A DNA stretch of 64,000 nt from Gymnogyps californianus (taxonomy: Eukaryota; Chordata; Aves; Accipitriformes; Cathartidae), in the NCBI RefSeq assembly GCF_018139145.2, contig NC_059481.1, forward strand, positions 8,358,368-8,422,367. Direction: 5' to 3'. Under the pieces are notes generated by a model, which was not told the DNA's origin, did not search any database, and worked only from the letters and a program-made list of their open reading frames with translations. A program made the position numbers and the translations under genes. Positions 1 to 12,500 of this stretch are shown here, in pieces. Every line of letters begins with the position of its first letter. Positions within the stretch are counted from its first letter, which is position 1.

Positions 1-1331
1 TCTTCCATGGGAAATATTTCAGTTTTTCTGAAGTTTAATTGTTAGAATTTCTGGCAAGCCCTCTGTCTAATCACCAGACAAATCCTTATGACTGGACATG
101 ACTAGAGATGTATGATACAGATTGAAGACCTTATGCAATATAGTCAGGCTTTTTCTCCGATCGGCTAGAAAATTGCCCTGCAAAACAGATGACTCACAGA
201 CTTTTCCTTGACCGCATAATGATACATTGTGCTTAACATGCATCCGTTAACAATATGACTTTGTTCAAGCACATTACTATAAGAAAGATGTCATTAATAC
301 TTTGAGATTTGGTGAGTTTCTAGAAGAACAGTATTTAGGAAAGTCTTTGAACTGAATATTGTCAGAATGAAGAATGCCTAAGAAATCATCAGTGTACTGA
401 TTACGAGCAATTTGACATTTAGTAAATTATGAAAAAAAAAAAAAAACCAACATACAGTTAGAGGCCATGTGCACACAGATATTGTCAGGTAGATTTGTAT
501 GTCCAACACTCTTCTGTCTAGTGATTCTACCGGCCACCTTCTTGACAAAACTGATAGATTTGGGTGTTAAGGAAGAAAACTCTAAGTAATTTCTATTAAC
601 AAAGACCCACAGAGTATTTGGAAGAATTAGGGGTGTTGTATTTATCCTTGCAATTTGGTCAAATTACACATGGGAAACTGTTCTGGTAAACATTATTGCA
701 CACTAGTTTTTGAGTAGAAAGATGCTCTTTCCTCACTTCCTCTCCTCACCCACTTCACGCTTCACTACATCTGAGAATGGCTCCACCATACTGCTAAGGG
801 AGTCTTCTTTTTATGTATATGCACAGATAGTTGTTGGGGGTTTTTTTGGTGCAGCTCTGAGTGTTCACAATGGAAGGTATTTGCTAGAAAAGCTGTATCT
901 TTTTGTTGTTGTTTCATAGTTACTGTATGTTAGTGAACAATGTATTTTCTTTTGAAAAGGTGTCACTCAGTAGAAAACAAAATGGCTGATTCTTTGCTGC
1001 AAACCTGATGAGGACAGAGAGACTTGTTTACAGATCACTTTTATTACTAACCTGTCTTTCTCTGAGTTTTCTCTCCATGTAAAAATTGATTGCTCTAGTG
1101 TATGTTCTGATAAAGCCTAGGCTTTTGCTGTGGTTATGATCACAGCTTTATTATAAGTGTTAACTTCTTTGTAACAACTATGTTTTTGTTTGAACTGGAG
1201 TAACGTATGCTCCAGAATATAATGCCATTAACTTGGAAAAAGAAACATCAGATTTCATGAAGACGCAGAGGATTGTGAAGCATAATGCTGAGTTTCTCAA
1301 ATTTCTTCTGTTTGGGCTTCTCACATGATCT

Positions 1332-1333
<2 letters not shown>

Positions 1334-1363
<30 letters not shown>
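1334..1363. repeat. 30-base T homopolymer in intron 6
   Basis: An uninterrupted run of 30 T followed by agaggcatt. On the minus strand it is an A run following an 80-codon open frame. See findings. Confidence 0.95.
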
Positions 1364-1366
<3 letters not shown>

Positions 1367-1599
1367 GGCATTACAAAGACGACTTTGTACACATCCTCCC
1401 ACAGTTGCCGCTTGTTTGGGAACTTTTCTAAAAGGAAACCATTGTCTGGAGCACCAATATCTGCGTATGCGCCAAGGATGTTTTTTTGAAGCAAAACCAG
1501 TTCAAAGCATAAAAATGCAACATGTTTAAAATTGAAATCAAAGCCAATAGGACACAGATATTTTACCACAAGCTGAAACTATCTCTGTCCAGAGAAGAC

Positions 1600-2560
1600 T
1601 GCAACACAGGGATCACGTTTCTGTGCCGAGGTGTGGTGGTGGCGGACACCGTGTCCTCAGAGCAATCAGTTTCCTGATTCTGACAGTGGCCTGACTGTAC
1701 TGCAGCAAAATAACATTGGGAACTAGACACAGCCTCTAGAATTTTTAAGTCTACTTCAAGTAGCTTCCTGAGGCATTTTAAAAAGTATAAGAAGAGGTCC
1801 AGCAGATTCAGCTGCTCTGAGTATCAGTCAGGGCTGAGCAGACCCCTCTGAAGTCATCACCAAATACTTCACAGCTGCATTAGTGGAAGACTTCTAAAAT
1901 TATTTTAAAAGTACCCGAATTTTTATGTTTTATTGCAGTTGAGTACTGGGCACTGTGAGGCAACAAGATGTGTAGTGCAAGCAGGGTTTTTAAGCATTTC
2001 TCCTCAGGACTGGAAAGCCCTTGAGTGTCCATGCCAGGGGTACACTGTCGACGTTAAAAGTGCTTCCCCAACCCCAATGTTTTGGGCAGGGGACAAGCGG
2101 GCTGACCCCCTCCAAGAGGAGGGAGGTGCACCCCCTTTCCAGTTGTGCTGGGCAGAATGGGCCAGCCCTGGCAGCAGGTGAGGTGGTGAGGGACCCCCAT
2201 GGCTGTGGGGCTGTGCTGGGGGAGCCTGGGGGTGGGCAGGGCCCTGGTAATGCCTCAGTGCTGAGGAGAGGGGCGGGGCTGTGCTGCAGCAGGTGCTGAG
2301 GGGGCTGTGGGAAGGGCGCCGGCTGCTCAGTGAGGAGGTGGGCACACCTCACAAGTCTCCTCCATGTGTGGTGGCCTGCGGCTCTGAGCGGGAGCCCTGC
2401 CCGGGTTGCGCCACGCTGTTGCTCACCACATGCCTCATTGATAGCCGGGGAAGGAGGTAGTGAGGAGGAACACCACGCGCCAAAAGTCCCTGCACCGAAA
2501 GTCCCTTGGAAGAAGCGTGTCCCTGCTATTCATCCCACAGTCCTGCTTGTTCTCGCTTTA
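1600..2560. other. CpG- and GC-rich patch inside intron 6
   Basis: Most of the window is AT-rich and has few CpG dinucleotides, but this stretch is GC-rich (strongest at 2000-2460) and has many CpGs, for example gtcgacg near 2048, ggggcgggg near 2272, ggcgccgg near 2317, and gttgcgccacgc near 2405. Reading frames of 113 and 120 codons on the minus strand here reflect the lack of AT-rich stops and overlap each other, so I do not call them genes. It could be a small CpG island with promoter activity, or the decayed GC-rich part of a mobile element. I cannot tell which. Confidence 0.45.
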
Positions 2561-3345
2561 AAACGTATGTAAACCTTCCCACTGGCAGGTGAATGTCTGC
2601 TCAACAGCAGCAGTTGCCTTGTGGGCTCTCTGACAGCTGGGTTGTAACCAGCCTACAGCCAGGCCCAGGCCATTTTGTAATGGAGACTGGCAGATAGGCC
2701 CCGTTTCCCTGTCAGACTACTTCCCCTTTGTCTGGTAATACGTGCAAGGAACCACATTGATTGTCTCTCTGAGCTTAGAAAATTGTTACTTTGTGCTCTT
2801 GATCAAGTAATTTAATGGAGATAAAGCTGGAGTACCAGTCACTTTAGTGCTACAGTTCTGCCCTGTAAAAGTCCATGCTATTCTGTTGTCTGTCGATTCT
2901 TTGAAAAGTAATAATTTATATGTCATCTTGTAGACTAATTGCAGATAAAACTTGGGCAAACTTGGAACAGGAGGTTTTACAGGCCTCCCAGAGCAATTAT
3001 GCTGCTTTTTTGGCTTGGCTGTATGCCTGCATACGTTATACAAACTCACACAGGCCAGTTGTAGGAAAATCCTGTAGATCAGGACCCTAAGCATCTCTGA
3101 GGCCTCAGATCCACAGGTAGCCTGTGGCAATCATGCAGCATGCTTTTTCCCACAGAAATACTAAGAGTCAGGGTCTTGATGAAAGGGCATCAAGATGGCC
3201 TACCAGGATTTCAGTTGTCTCAGCAAATTGACTATTCCCATAGATTTTATAAGCTTTAATAAATGAGTAAACAGGATCACAAAGCTTAGGCTCACTCTCA
3301 CACTTTGTGATCAAGCTGAAGACTGCAACAAGTATTCCCACAAAC

Positions 3346-3588
3346 CTTTGAAAGGCATATGTGCTCTTGTTTTCAAAAAGAGTCGTCTGCTTTTTGGGAG
3401 CCTTTCCTCCCTGATGTTGTAGCCCAGTGTGTTGCACCGGTTCTTTCTACAGCTGAGGCACATTCCTTTGTTGAAAGTGTTGATGTCGTTGCACCAGTAT
3501 GCTGTGCTTTGCTTATCATTGTGAAGCAGAGAGTCGATGAACAAATGAACTGACCTCTCATGGGCACATTTCACAGTTTGAGTGATGC
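3346..3588 (-). CDS. LIPC: LIPC coding exon 6: catalytic His, disulfide loop and basic heparin-binding segment
   Basis: This 243-base exon goes from acceptor TTTTTTTCAG to donor CAAAG|GTTTGT, which leaves phase 1. It encodes residues 269-348 plus one base. ITQTVKC closes the lid at Cys275, so there are 22 residues between the lid cysteines, as in human LIPC. His277 in [10 protein letters not shown] completes the triad. Cys300-Cys311 and Cys314-Cys319 are the two further family disulfides. [11 protein letters not shown] (314-324) and [11 protein letters not shown] (333-343) are basic clusters of the heparin-binding face. MPFK marks the end of the lipase domain and the start of the linker to the PLAT domain. 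The next exon should begin with a codon completing a Val and Tyr-His-Tyr-like segment, and I did not find it in 1-3345. Confidence 0.97.
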
Positions 3589-6500
3589 CTGAAAAAAATG
3601 CAAACAAAATTTTGCATGCCCTTGTTCCTCTTTACCATTTCAACTGCAGAGGAGTACAGTAACCAACTATAAACATGTTATTATTTTCCCCTCACCCCCT
3701 TTACTACTAAAACATCATGATTTTGCCTCAGAAATGATACGTTGTAGCAACTTTACTTTTAGGATCATCCAAAAATAGTTCGGCTGAACCCACATGATAA
3801 TAAAATTGAATAATTTGATGCCTAAACTTCTCTAGCCTGACTGTTTAAGACTGTAAATGTGAACCTTGATTTCATTGTCCTGGCTGTTTTGGTCAATATG
3901 AAATACAATATGAGGCTATATGCAGTCTTTCAGATCATGCCACATTAAAGACAACAGTTTCATTCTGAATGAACACTGTTGTCTTTTGGATGCTCACGCA
4001 GTAATGTCATATTTCGTCCCTATCAGAGTGACAAACTCTCATGTTGAATTGAATTTTGCTTGCAGCTACTACTGGGGAAAAAGGAGCAAAAAATGTGTTA
4101 AATACACTTAAAAAATTATTAAATACATAGATCTGCTTTTACAAGAAGTATCTTTTTCTTCCTTAAGTGTCATCAAATTACGAAAGTTATTTTCTTCTAT
4201 GTAATCGGGATATATCACAATGGACTTTTTATATATCTTCACTGATAAGCTTTCTAGCTGATGCTTGGTTTCACGTTTGTCATGAATTATCTGCTAACAA
4301 GTAAGGCCTACTTTTATGTAGTGTGATGATAGTTGAGAAATATTTTTGCAATGCAGTATGCTGGGTGAACAGTACTCTTCGGGGGTTTTTCAGTGAACAG
4401 TTCTGGTTGTCACTGTGCATCAGTACCTTGTCTTTTTTCAGTATGTTGCATCAGTTTCTCTATACGTTTATGTTTAGGTACACTGGAAATAAGCTTCTAT
4501 ATATAAAACCTAGCCTGTAACACTGGCAGTCAGGTCCTAGAGAGAGCATCATCTGCACAGCTGAAGGACGGGGAGTTAGGAACAGGTGAACTAAGGAGGT
4601 GAGTAGTACAGCCCTGTGTTTTATTTGATTTGAAATTGCACACTAGATGAATCTGGCTTAATTAGAATAAATTTTATCATTTACTGCTAAAACAAATACC
4701 TTTGAAATTATTCAGAAGTGCTTGGCAGCAGGATGCTCATGGCCTCATTTTCAGAGGTGCTAGGCAGCTAAATTCCTTACTGGAGTCAGTAAGAACAGTT
4801 TGAACTCTATACATGTAAAAATCAGATAACCAATTTCTAGAAAATAAATTTCCTTGCATATAATGGGAGATAACACTCCCATTAGATACTGTTTAAGACC
4901 ATAGAGATACATGAAGTTTCCCAGAAATACTGTCACTGCAGCTGCAATGCTGCTTCCTGTTTTGTGCCATTGGTTCTTACCAGTGATTCCATATTGTGCA
5001 ATGTGGTTATACACGTGCATGATGTGACAGCCAGGCTGAAAGGTGCCTCCATTGGGATAAAAGTCAAAATGAGCCACAGGCTGCTTGATGCCAACGCTGA
5101 GACCCATGTGCTGTTTAGTGAATGTATGAATAGCGTCTACGAAGTTTGCATCATCTGGAGATAAACGGTCTGTTGGTGACATTCCTTCAAACAAGGGACC
5201 AGCAGGGTCAAGGCCTGCAATAAATGCAAATAATCCTGTTGTGATATAGTGCAGATGGGCTGTTCTTTTACTGTTATGAGAGAAGTCTGTGATAAATATT
5301 TAAAAACAGACAGCACTGGTACTTTACAAGGTCTTTCACTGAAAGAAACAATGCTGGGAACACTTGTCCTGCAGAGGGTACGTGGTTACACCAAAAGGTA
5401 AACTAAACACAGGCACTGTAATAAACAGTAACTGCTACATGCACAAGGACACAGGCCTAGAGATAGATGTGTTTGTTATAGACAAACCATGCTCGCTACT
5501 GCTTTGTCACTTGAGGGATGTTTACTTAATTTTGTTCTTTCATACTCTAGAGGTCATGCATTTCAGAGACCCTTTTGAAGACACCAGTCCCACAACGAGG
5601 TTGACTTTTAGCCCACATTTGGAACCTGAAAGTTTATAAAGCTTCACTTATTGCTTAAAAGAGCTATACGTCTGCTAGATGTTGTTTATAATTATTTTTC
5701 AACTTTAAAAGTCTTCAAGGCAAATTATTACAGTATTCAGAAAAATAATATTCCTCTTAGGGAGTCTTGCTGAGTCTTAGTTTGCTAGATATTTTTGTAT
5801 GGTGGTTTTTTTGGTTGGGAACTGATTTATGGAAAAGGACTACCTGCGTAGTTTAAAGCTACCTTCAATTTTGAGGATGAGCTTCTAAATTTGATATTCT
5901 TCAGTTGGTACTATGGACTAACGTAGTTGCATAGATGTAACTGGACGAGACTAGTAACACAGGCTACAAGTGGGGATGTCACCCTGAAGGCATACATTTC
6001 CTTTTATTTTTAATAGCTTTTATCACTATGAATTTTTGGAGCTTATTGTTACAAGTCTGAATAATTTTTGCTGAAGAATGCATATAGCTGTTACAGTAAA
6101 TAATGTGTTGTAACTTTTTTACTTATACATTATCGAGGTTTGAAGTACTAATATGGTTTGAACGAGCAGCGCTGGTGAACTAAAGTCCTTCAGTGTATAC
6201 ACAGGTGTAATACCACAACATAGTGTAAAATCAGCTTCTTGGCATGCAGGTACTGTCACAAGAGCTGATTGTATAAGGGACTATGGTATGTGGCAATGAA
6301 TCCAAGACCAGAATTGGGACTTCAAACTACAGTCATGCATATTTGCCTCACTCCCAAATCAGATTAAAATAAAATGTTTTCTCTGATAACTTAAACATAG
6401 CTAATGCGGGCCTCGTGTAAAATGCACTTCTGTTTTGGTTTTTGGGGGGGGGGTTAAGCTGTCACTGTGCATTAGATGTGGTACTATATACAGTGTATCA

Positions 6501-9500
6501 ACCTTATAAATGTATCTTCATTACATTCATAATTAGTACAGTTACAAAACATTACAGAAGGTTCAAAATGACACTAGTCAAAACAATCAAGTGCTATGGT
6601 TAACTTTGTTTACTTTAAGCATCTCTTAGGGATACTCTAATGATATGCTGCTTGTAAAATGTAATCCAGGACTATCATTTTTGCCACAGGCGAACTGACT
6701 TCAATTCACTGTATGAGCAATGTACCACAATTGAAAGCTCAAGTACAGTGAGACAATTTCCTTAATGTAATTTTCTTTTTAAAATGAGTTGCTAACAATG
6801 AACAGTGTATTTCAATAGCTTTGGGTCAAGATAGTGACCAAAGATCCAAGGCTAGTGGCTATTATTTAGTATAAGGTGTTACTGGGAATGGATACAAGAT
6901 AAATTCAAGCAACATGCAACTTGAATCTTTGGTTTATGATTTGTAGTCCCCACACTTGTATATTCCGTATGTCATAATTTGGACTGAGGTAGGAAAGACC
7001 AAAGCTAGAAATACTATGATACTTCATTTTGGAAAGTGTTTTTGTTAAATTTTCCAAATCTAATTTCTAAACCAATGGGATGAAACTTCTAAACTGTGGT
7101 AAATATTGCTATTCAACAGTTAAATATTGATATGACATTGATATGTCAAATATCTATGTAAATTAAATCAGTTGACTGTTACATTTCTTAAAGTTATAAG
7201 TCTTTTACCTGTAATTCTTCCAATCTTCTTTGTACCGCTGATATAACTTCCAGCAAATCCTGAAACATGAGCTCCTAGGCTGTACCCAATTAGATGAGCA
7301 TTGCTTCTGGAAAATTGAATGGATTCCTGGAAGATAGTGGCAGCTTGATTTAGATGCAGAAAATGTGAAAAGTAAACAGTGAAATACTTACTACAAGCTA
7401 GGAATGCCATGAATTACAACACAAGAAATTTGTATGTTGATGATGGAGGTCAAATGAAGTGCATGGATCATGCACTAAATTTCTTCACTGGCTGAATGTT
7501 ATTCCTTGCCTCCTTTTCATGCAGCAGGAAAATGCCACACATTTGGGCGCTGCTACTTATGTACTATGCTCAGGAAGACCATCAACACAGTAGGATTTTT
7601 GTTGCTGTTTGTTGCAAGTGATGCAAATGTGCGTTGCCTTTTGTCTGCAGCATTTGACTTTCCTATGACTATAAAATGGATATCTGTCCTTTAACTTAAG
7701 TGTAAAACAATCCTTTATAGAAAGTGCCTTGCTTTTTTTGCCTGAGATACTAGCACAAGCCAAATTAGAAGCCAAAATATCAAAACATTGATCAGACATG
7801 CTAAGTGATATGGCAATGACATTTCTTGGACTGATTTGTACAAAACTGGGTATCTGATCTGAAACAAACCTATTGAAGCAGAATTGGCCTCAGGCCCTTC
7901 TTTCTACCTAATCAATACTATCTAGATCTTAAGCATTTCACCTGAGCTGCAAGGCTCAAAGTTTTTCTGACTTGTAAAGAAAAATGTGGCGTATTTTTCT
8001 TGCAGGAAAGGCAAACCTCTGTTTTAATTTCATTGTGGATATTGCCTGTCCCAGTGGAGTGGCTTTGCAGTCTTGATACCTGTCTCTTGTGAAGATGAGG
8101 TGAAACTTGGCAACCTTCTTTTGAGAGAGGCAGCTCTTGGAAATCACAAGAGCTGACCAATTTTCTTGGCAGGTGTTATTAAGATGGATGCTAATGAGAT
8201 TGTTACTGATCATGCCCTATTAATTCTTGGACTAAGAGTGCTAAGATTTACTTTATTTTTATTCTTTATTAAAATGTTGCACAGCACTGCAGTTTTTGTT
8301 ACATCCATTGAGGATATTTCAAATACTCGCCTGCCTATAAGCAGACAGAAGCACAGAGGAAAGATAGTTATGGGAGTTGGAATGAAGAGGTTTTTAACTG
8401 TTAAACTCAGGAGGGGTGCTTCTCAACAGAAGGAAGGCTTACTGCTTGAACATGCTCAGTTGAACACTGTGAAAATTTGTAGTATATTTAAGTCCTGGAA
8501 CGTATCATGGTACAAGAGAAGCTACCTACAATGCTGGAGCAAGGAGTCATTTATTCAAGCCTCGATTTGTTTGCTGACACGGGAGAAATCACAGACTGTC
8601 TTTATTGTTGACAATGTGGTGTGTCCTCCTGGGAACTGAACAAAGTCCACAGTTTGATTCATTCAATAATTAAACAGCTTCAAAATATGACTTTAGGCTC
8701 CAGCAACTTAAACTACATTTGACCAAGAGCTAAGGCTTCTTGTAATGTTACAACAAAAAATAGTGACTCTGGCTCTTCTGCCTTCTCTTTTGTGCCTGTT
8801 GTCCCTAACTGGGCATGGTATCTGACCACTTCTTCTAGCTCTACCGTTCCTGTTGAAAGCAGCTTAGCCCTTCAATGGTATTTGCTACAAACCTTTCAGC
8901 TTTGCAGTGTATTTCCCTTCCACCTTAGGCATCACCATATTTAAATTAATGTATTCAAAAGTTCATTGTGAGGTACAGAAGTGTAATTTCATTTCAAATT
9001 GGGTAGCTTAAGTTAGTGCTAGAGATAGATGAAATAAGAGTTGCTTAGGGTGCCTGGTTTGTATGAGTGATCTCATTCTAGTGTTTGCTTTCTGCCTTTT
9101 CTTAAATAGTGCTGGAGACCAGGGATCCCTTGCAGACTTGTCTGCAGCCTTTTCAATCCAGCCATGGCCACTGCTCCCTATGTAGCAGGAGTTTTGATAA
9201 GTAGTCACTACATTAGCATGGCTCTGTACTCACTACTGCCTCCATGTCACCTGCTTTGTGAGGCATGTCTGTCCTCTTAAAAGGTCTCCTTTTACATTCT
9301 GGATCTCTAAGCCATTATTTTAGAATAATCTTTGGGGAACTGAGGCAAAAATCAGACACAATGTCATGCTTGAATTCTGCATTAAAAGCAGAAATTAAGC
9401 ACAGATAACATAAACCCATTTTACTGAACTAACCACTTGAAAATGATAATGTGTGCCTTCTTTCAAAGTGTGGAACTGACAGCTGTCTGCACACATGCTA

Positions 9501-12500
9501 ATTGAAAAGCTAAAGTAGCATGAAATTCTCACCTCTAAAGATATATCAAAATATTTTAATAAAGAAGACCACTTGCTTTCTTCTCTTGCATGATGAAAGT
9601 TTTATGAAGTCATATGAAAGTTTATGGAAGAAAAATTTGCAATGTATTAAAGAAACATAAGTGAATGAAATGAACAGCATTAAGCAGCGTAGTATTTCAG
9701 AAAGGTGGTAGAAGCATAAGAACAGGTAAATAGGTCTTTTCCAGAGAAACATGTGTTGATCTGGGGGCTCTTACCTCCAACCATTCCAGGAAGTCTGCTA
9801 TCTCCTGTCCTATGTAGCGTGTATTCTGTACAGCAATGGGATAGTGCTGGTGAGCAAGTGTAAGCCAGTCTGCAATGATCACGTTAATTTGTTTATGCTG
9901 AGACTTTAGAGCTGCTGCCATTTTCCAAATCCAACCTTCTAACATCCCATCCACCTGTTTGATTAAAAAAAAAAAAAGGGGAAAAAGAAAAAAAACATTC
10001 TTAAGGAAAAGCAGTCTCTGCCAAATATTTCTTGTGAAAAGCTCAAGGAAACAAAAAACATAATATAAACAAGGAGGGCCTAATGCTGATAACTAATCTT
10101 AGGGGCTTCAGCATGCTTCAGTGCTGAGAATCTTTGGGGTTTGGTGGACAAAAAAATTAAGAACGAATATATGAACTGTATAATAATTTATGTCTTGTTA
10201 TATGAACTATTATCAGTGAAATGATTTCCCTAAATATTTTTGCTCATTCTGAGATAATTGGTATTACTGATTAAAAAGACAGACAGAAATGCCCAGAAAC
10301 TTTCTGATTTCATTCAAGAGCAGCTGTCCCTGTACATTTAAGCTAAAAGGGTTGGAGAGGGAAGGAAGCTGGAGGATTGCAGACAGGCGGGCATTTACCT
10401 TCTACAGCTGTTCCATTTTGAGATCTGCTTTTTTTTTTGAGTCATTCTTTTTTTAAGGACCTGATCACAGTTTCCTTACTTAGTATCAAAGACCGCTTCT
10501 GATTTGATGGACCAGAATTATTATTTAATCTATCAGGTTTAATTGTTGCTCTAGTTGCATGTATTTCCTCAATTGATAGAACATCCTTATCTCTTCTGGT
10601 GTTTTAACAGAATTGGGGAGTCTCAGTTGTGGGTTTCTATACATGTTCCTCTAAGAGCCCAACACCTCTGCAAATTAAGTTAATATGAGAATGCTAAACT
10701 TCAATGGCAGCAGCTTCATGGTTCATGGTTTGTCTTTGAGGAGGGTATATGTTTTGAACAAATTCTTATTTAGGAAGCTTGGCTAAAGTAATCTAGGGCA
10801 GTATTTCATCCAAAGTCAGCTCTGCTCTTACTTGTTAAGAGAGTTATATGCATCAAGGGTGTTGTTCAAAGTTTCTCTGCATATTTGCAGAAGTGCAAGA
10901 AAGATCCGTTTTGCCACCTTATGTGATGACATTGGTTCTATGAGAATCAAGGATCTGTTAAAATGACATTATTTCTTAGCCTGCCTTTTCTTTTGTTTCT
11001 TTTTCAACTGAGAAGCTGATCAAAAGTCACTCTTAGTACTGCTATACTTTTGAGAAAGGTTTTCATGGTGGGTTTTTTTTTTTTTTACAGTTTAACTGGA
11101 AGCAGTTCAGAGATAATTCATTGACGTTGAAGGCTTCATTTTCAGCTCAAGGGGCTTATAGAGAAGTTCGCTTTAAAGATGTATCTGTGAGAAAGATGTG
11201 AGGAGATTGTGTGCACTTCTTTTCAATAAGTCTGTAAATATCTGGCAGTGAACGTATCAGAGAAATGAAACTGGTATTCAGTCCTCCAGAGGCATAGCAC
11301 GTTAATTCAGCTACTTGTTCAAACTCTGCTGGCTTTAAACCAGGGCTGAATCTAATCCTTGGCATGGGTCTCCCATACGAAAAATTGCTTGTAGGCTGTT
11401 CCTTCAGAATCTCAGTGGGGAATATTCACTTTGTATTATTTCTAGCCATGATTGCTACCAGGGAAATCCACCATCTTTCTAATCACAACCTTTCTTCTGA
11501 AGTTACTTTTGGCACTAGCATAATGAGAAGGAAAGTATATCAAATCAGATGTCGTTTGAATTAAAAATAAAATGTGAGTTCATACCGACCAGCCATGGAC
11601 TATCATCACCAGAGGAAGAGAGGCATTGAAACTGCATTTGTCAAGAGTCTCCAAATGATTAAAAAAAATCTGACAGCCTTCTTCAGTTGTATCTGTATAG
11701 AGTCGAAATTTGGTTTCTAAGTTTTGCTGATCCTTCTTTGTTCTAGTGTGCTGACTCTGTGATCCCAGTGCCTCTGAAATGAAATTCATAACAACAGTCA
11801 TAATAGGACGGAATTTAAAACCTGAAGAAGTTACTAGTGAAACACAGTTTGTAAGATAAACTAGTAAGATCGAAAGTTAGCTATGTATAATTGCTGCCTA
11901 CTCCAGGTGGGCCTAAGCTGTACATTTTGGGTCAAAAAAATGATCTCTCTCAAAGTTTGAGATGGTCTAGATGTGCCTCTGAGTCCATCTATTTGAACAA
12001 TAACAATTACACAGGAAATACTGATCTTATTGCTATGGGCCCTTATAGAATGCCTAAGTATTTTAAAAACACAGTACAGGTGTTGTGACTTTACAGTGTT
12101 AGTGCATGCACAGGCAAGCACATTCATAGCCTATTAACTCTGCAGGGCATATTTTACTAATGTGCATTTGCTAGTAATTGCTGAGCAGGCATCATTACAC
12201 TAAAATAACCATTTTATTCAGGGTTATAACTCTGCTTAGATACTTAGGTGACTGCTTAAAACCATTAGACCACATCATAAATGATTCTTTTTCTCTAAAA
12301 AGGCAACATGAAATGTTCTTGTTCTAGTTGTAGTATTTTTGGTGGTTTTGTTTTCAGATGAAATAGCTTGGTACATATAGGACAGCATTTTCAGAAATGG
12401 CTATTAAGTACCTGGGATGGTATCTGTATTTAATAAACTGGGGGCAGGGTGAACTGTGGTCTTATCAACATTATGACCTTAGAAGGAAAAACATGACTAT

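Larger units (their letters stand above)
1..3345 (-). other. LIPC: LIPC intron 6, incomplete at the left window edge
   Basis: The donor is CAAAG|GTTTGTGGG, a GT site with a weaker than usual consensus after the first two bases. Searching the minus strand for the linker and PLAT-domain start expected after exon 6 (Tyr-His-Tyr-x-x-Lys-Ile-like) found nothing, so the intron probably runs past position 1. A 30-base T run at 1334-1363 and a CpG-rich stretch at about 1600-2560 are the notable contents. Confidence 0.8.

Noticed and set aside
1321..1569. Possible LIPC exon 8 because of a LWEDVYKVV segment recalling WANVWDTV
   Set aside because: The resemblance is off by one residue and does not extend. 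No proper acceptor or donor is present, and the frame runs into a homopolymer.
1990..2352. Overlapping frames of 113 and 120 codons on the minus strand
   Set aside because: Two overlapping proline/serine-rich frames in a GC-rich patch are explained by scarcity of AT-rich stop codons. Neither resembles a known protein.
2786..3130. Candidate for LIPC exon 7 (minus-strand frame just after exon 6)
   Set aside because: It lacks the expected Tyr-His-Tyr start and PLAT-domain pattern, and no acceptor in the right phase fits.
8166..8639. 157-codon plus-strand open frame in intron 3, the longest single frame in the window
   Set aside because: No recognisable domain, no splice or promoter context, antisense within a LIPC intron, and an amino-acid make-up expected from random AT-rich DNA.
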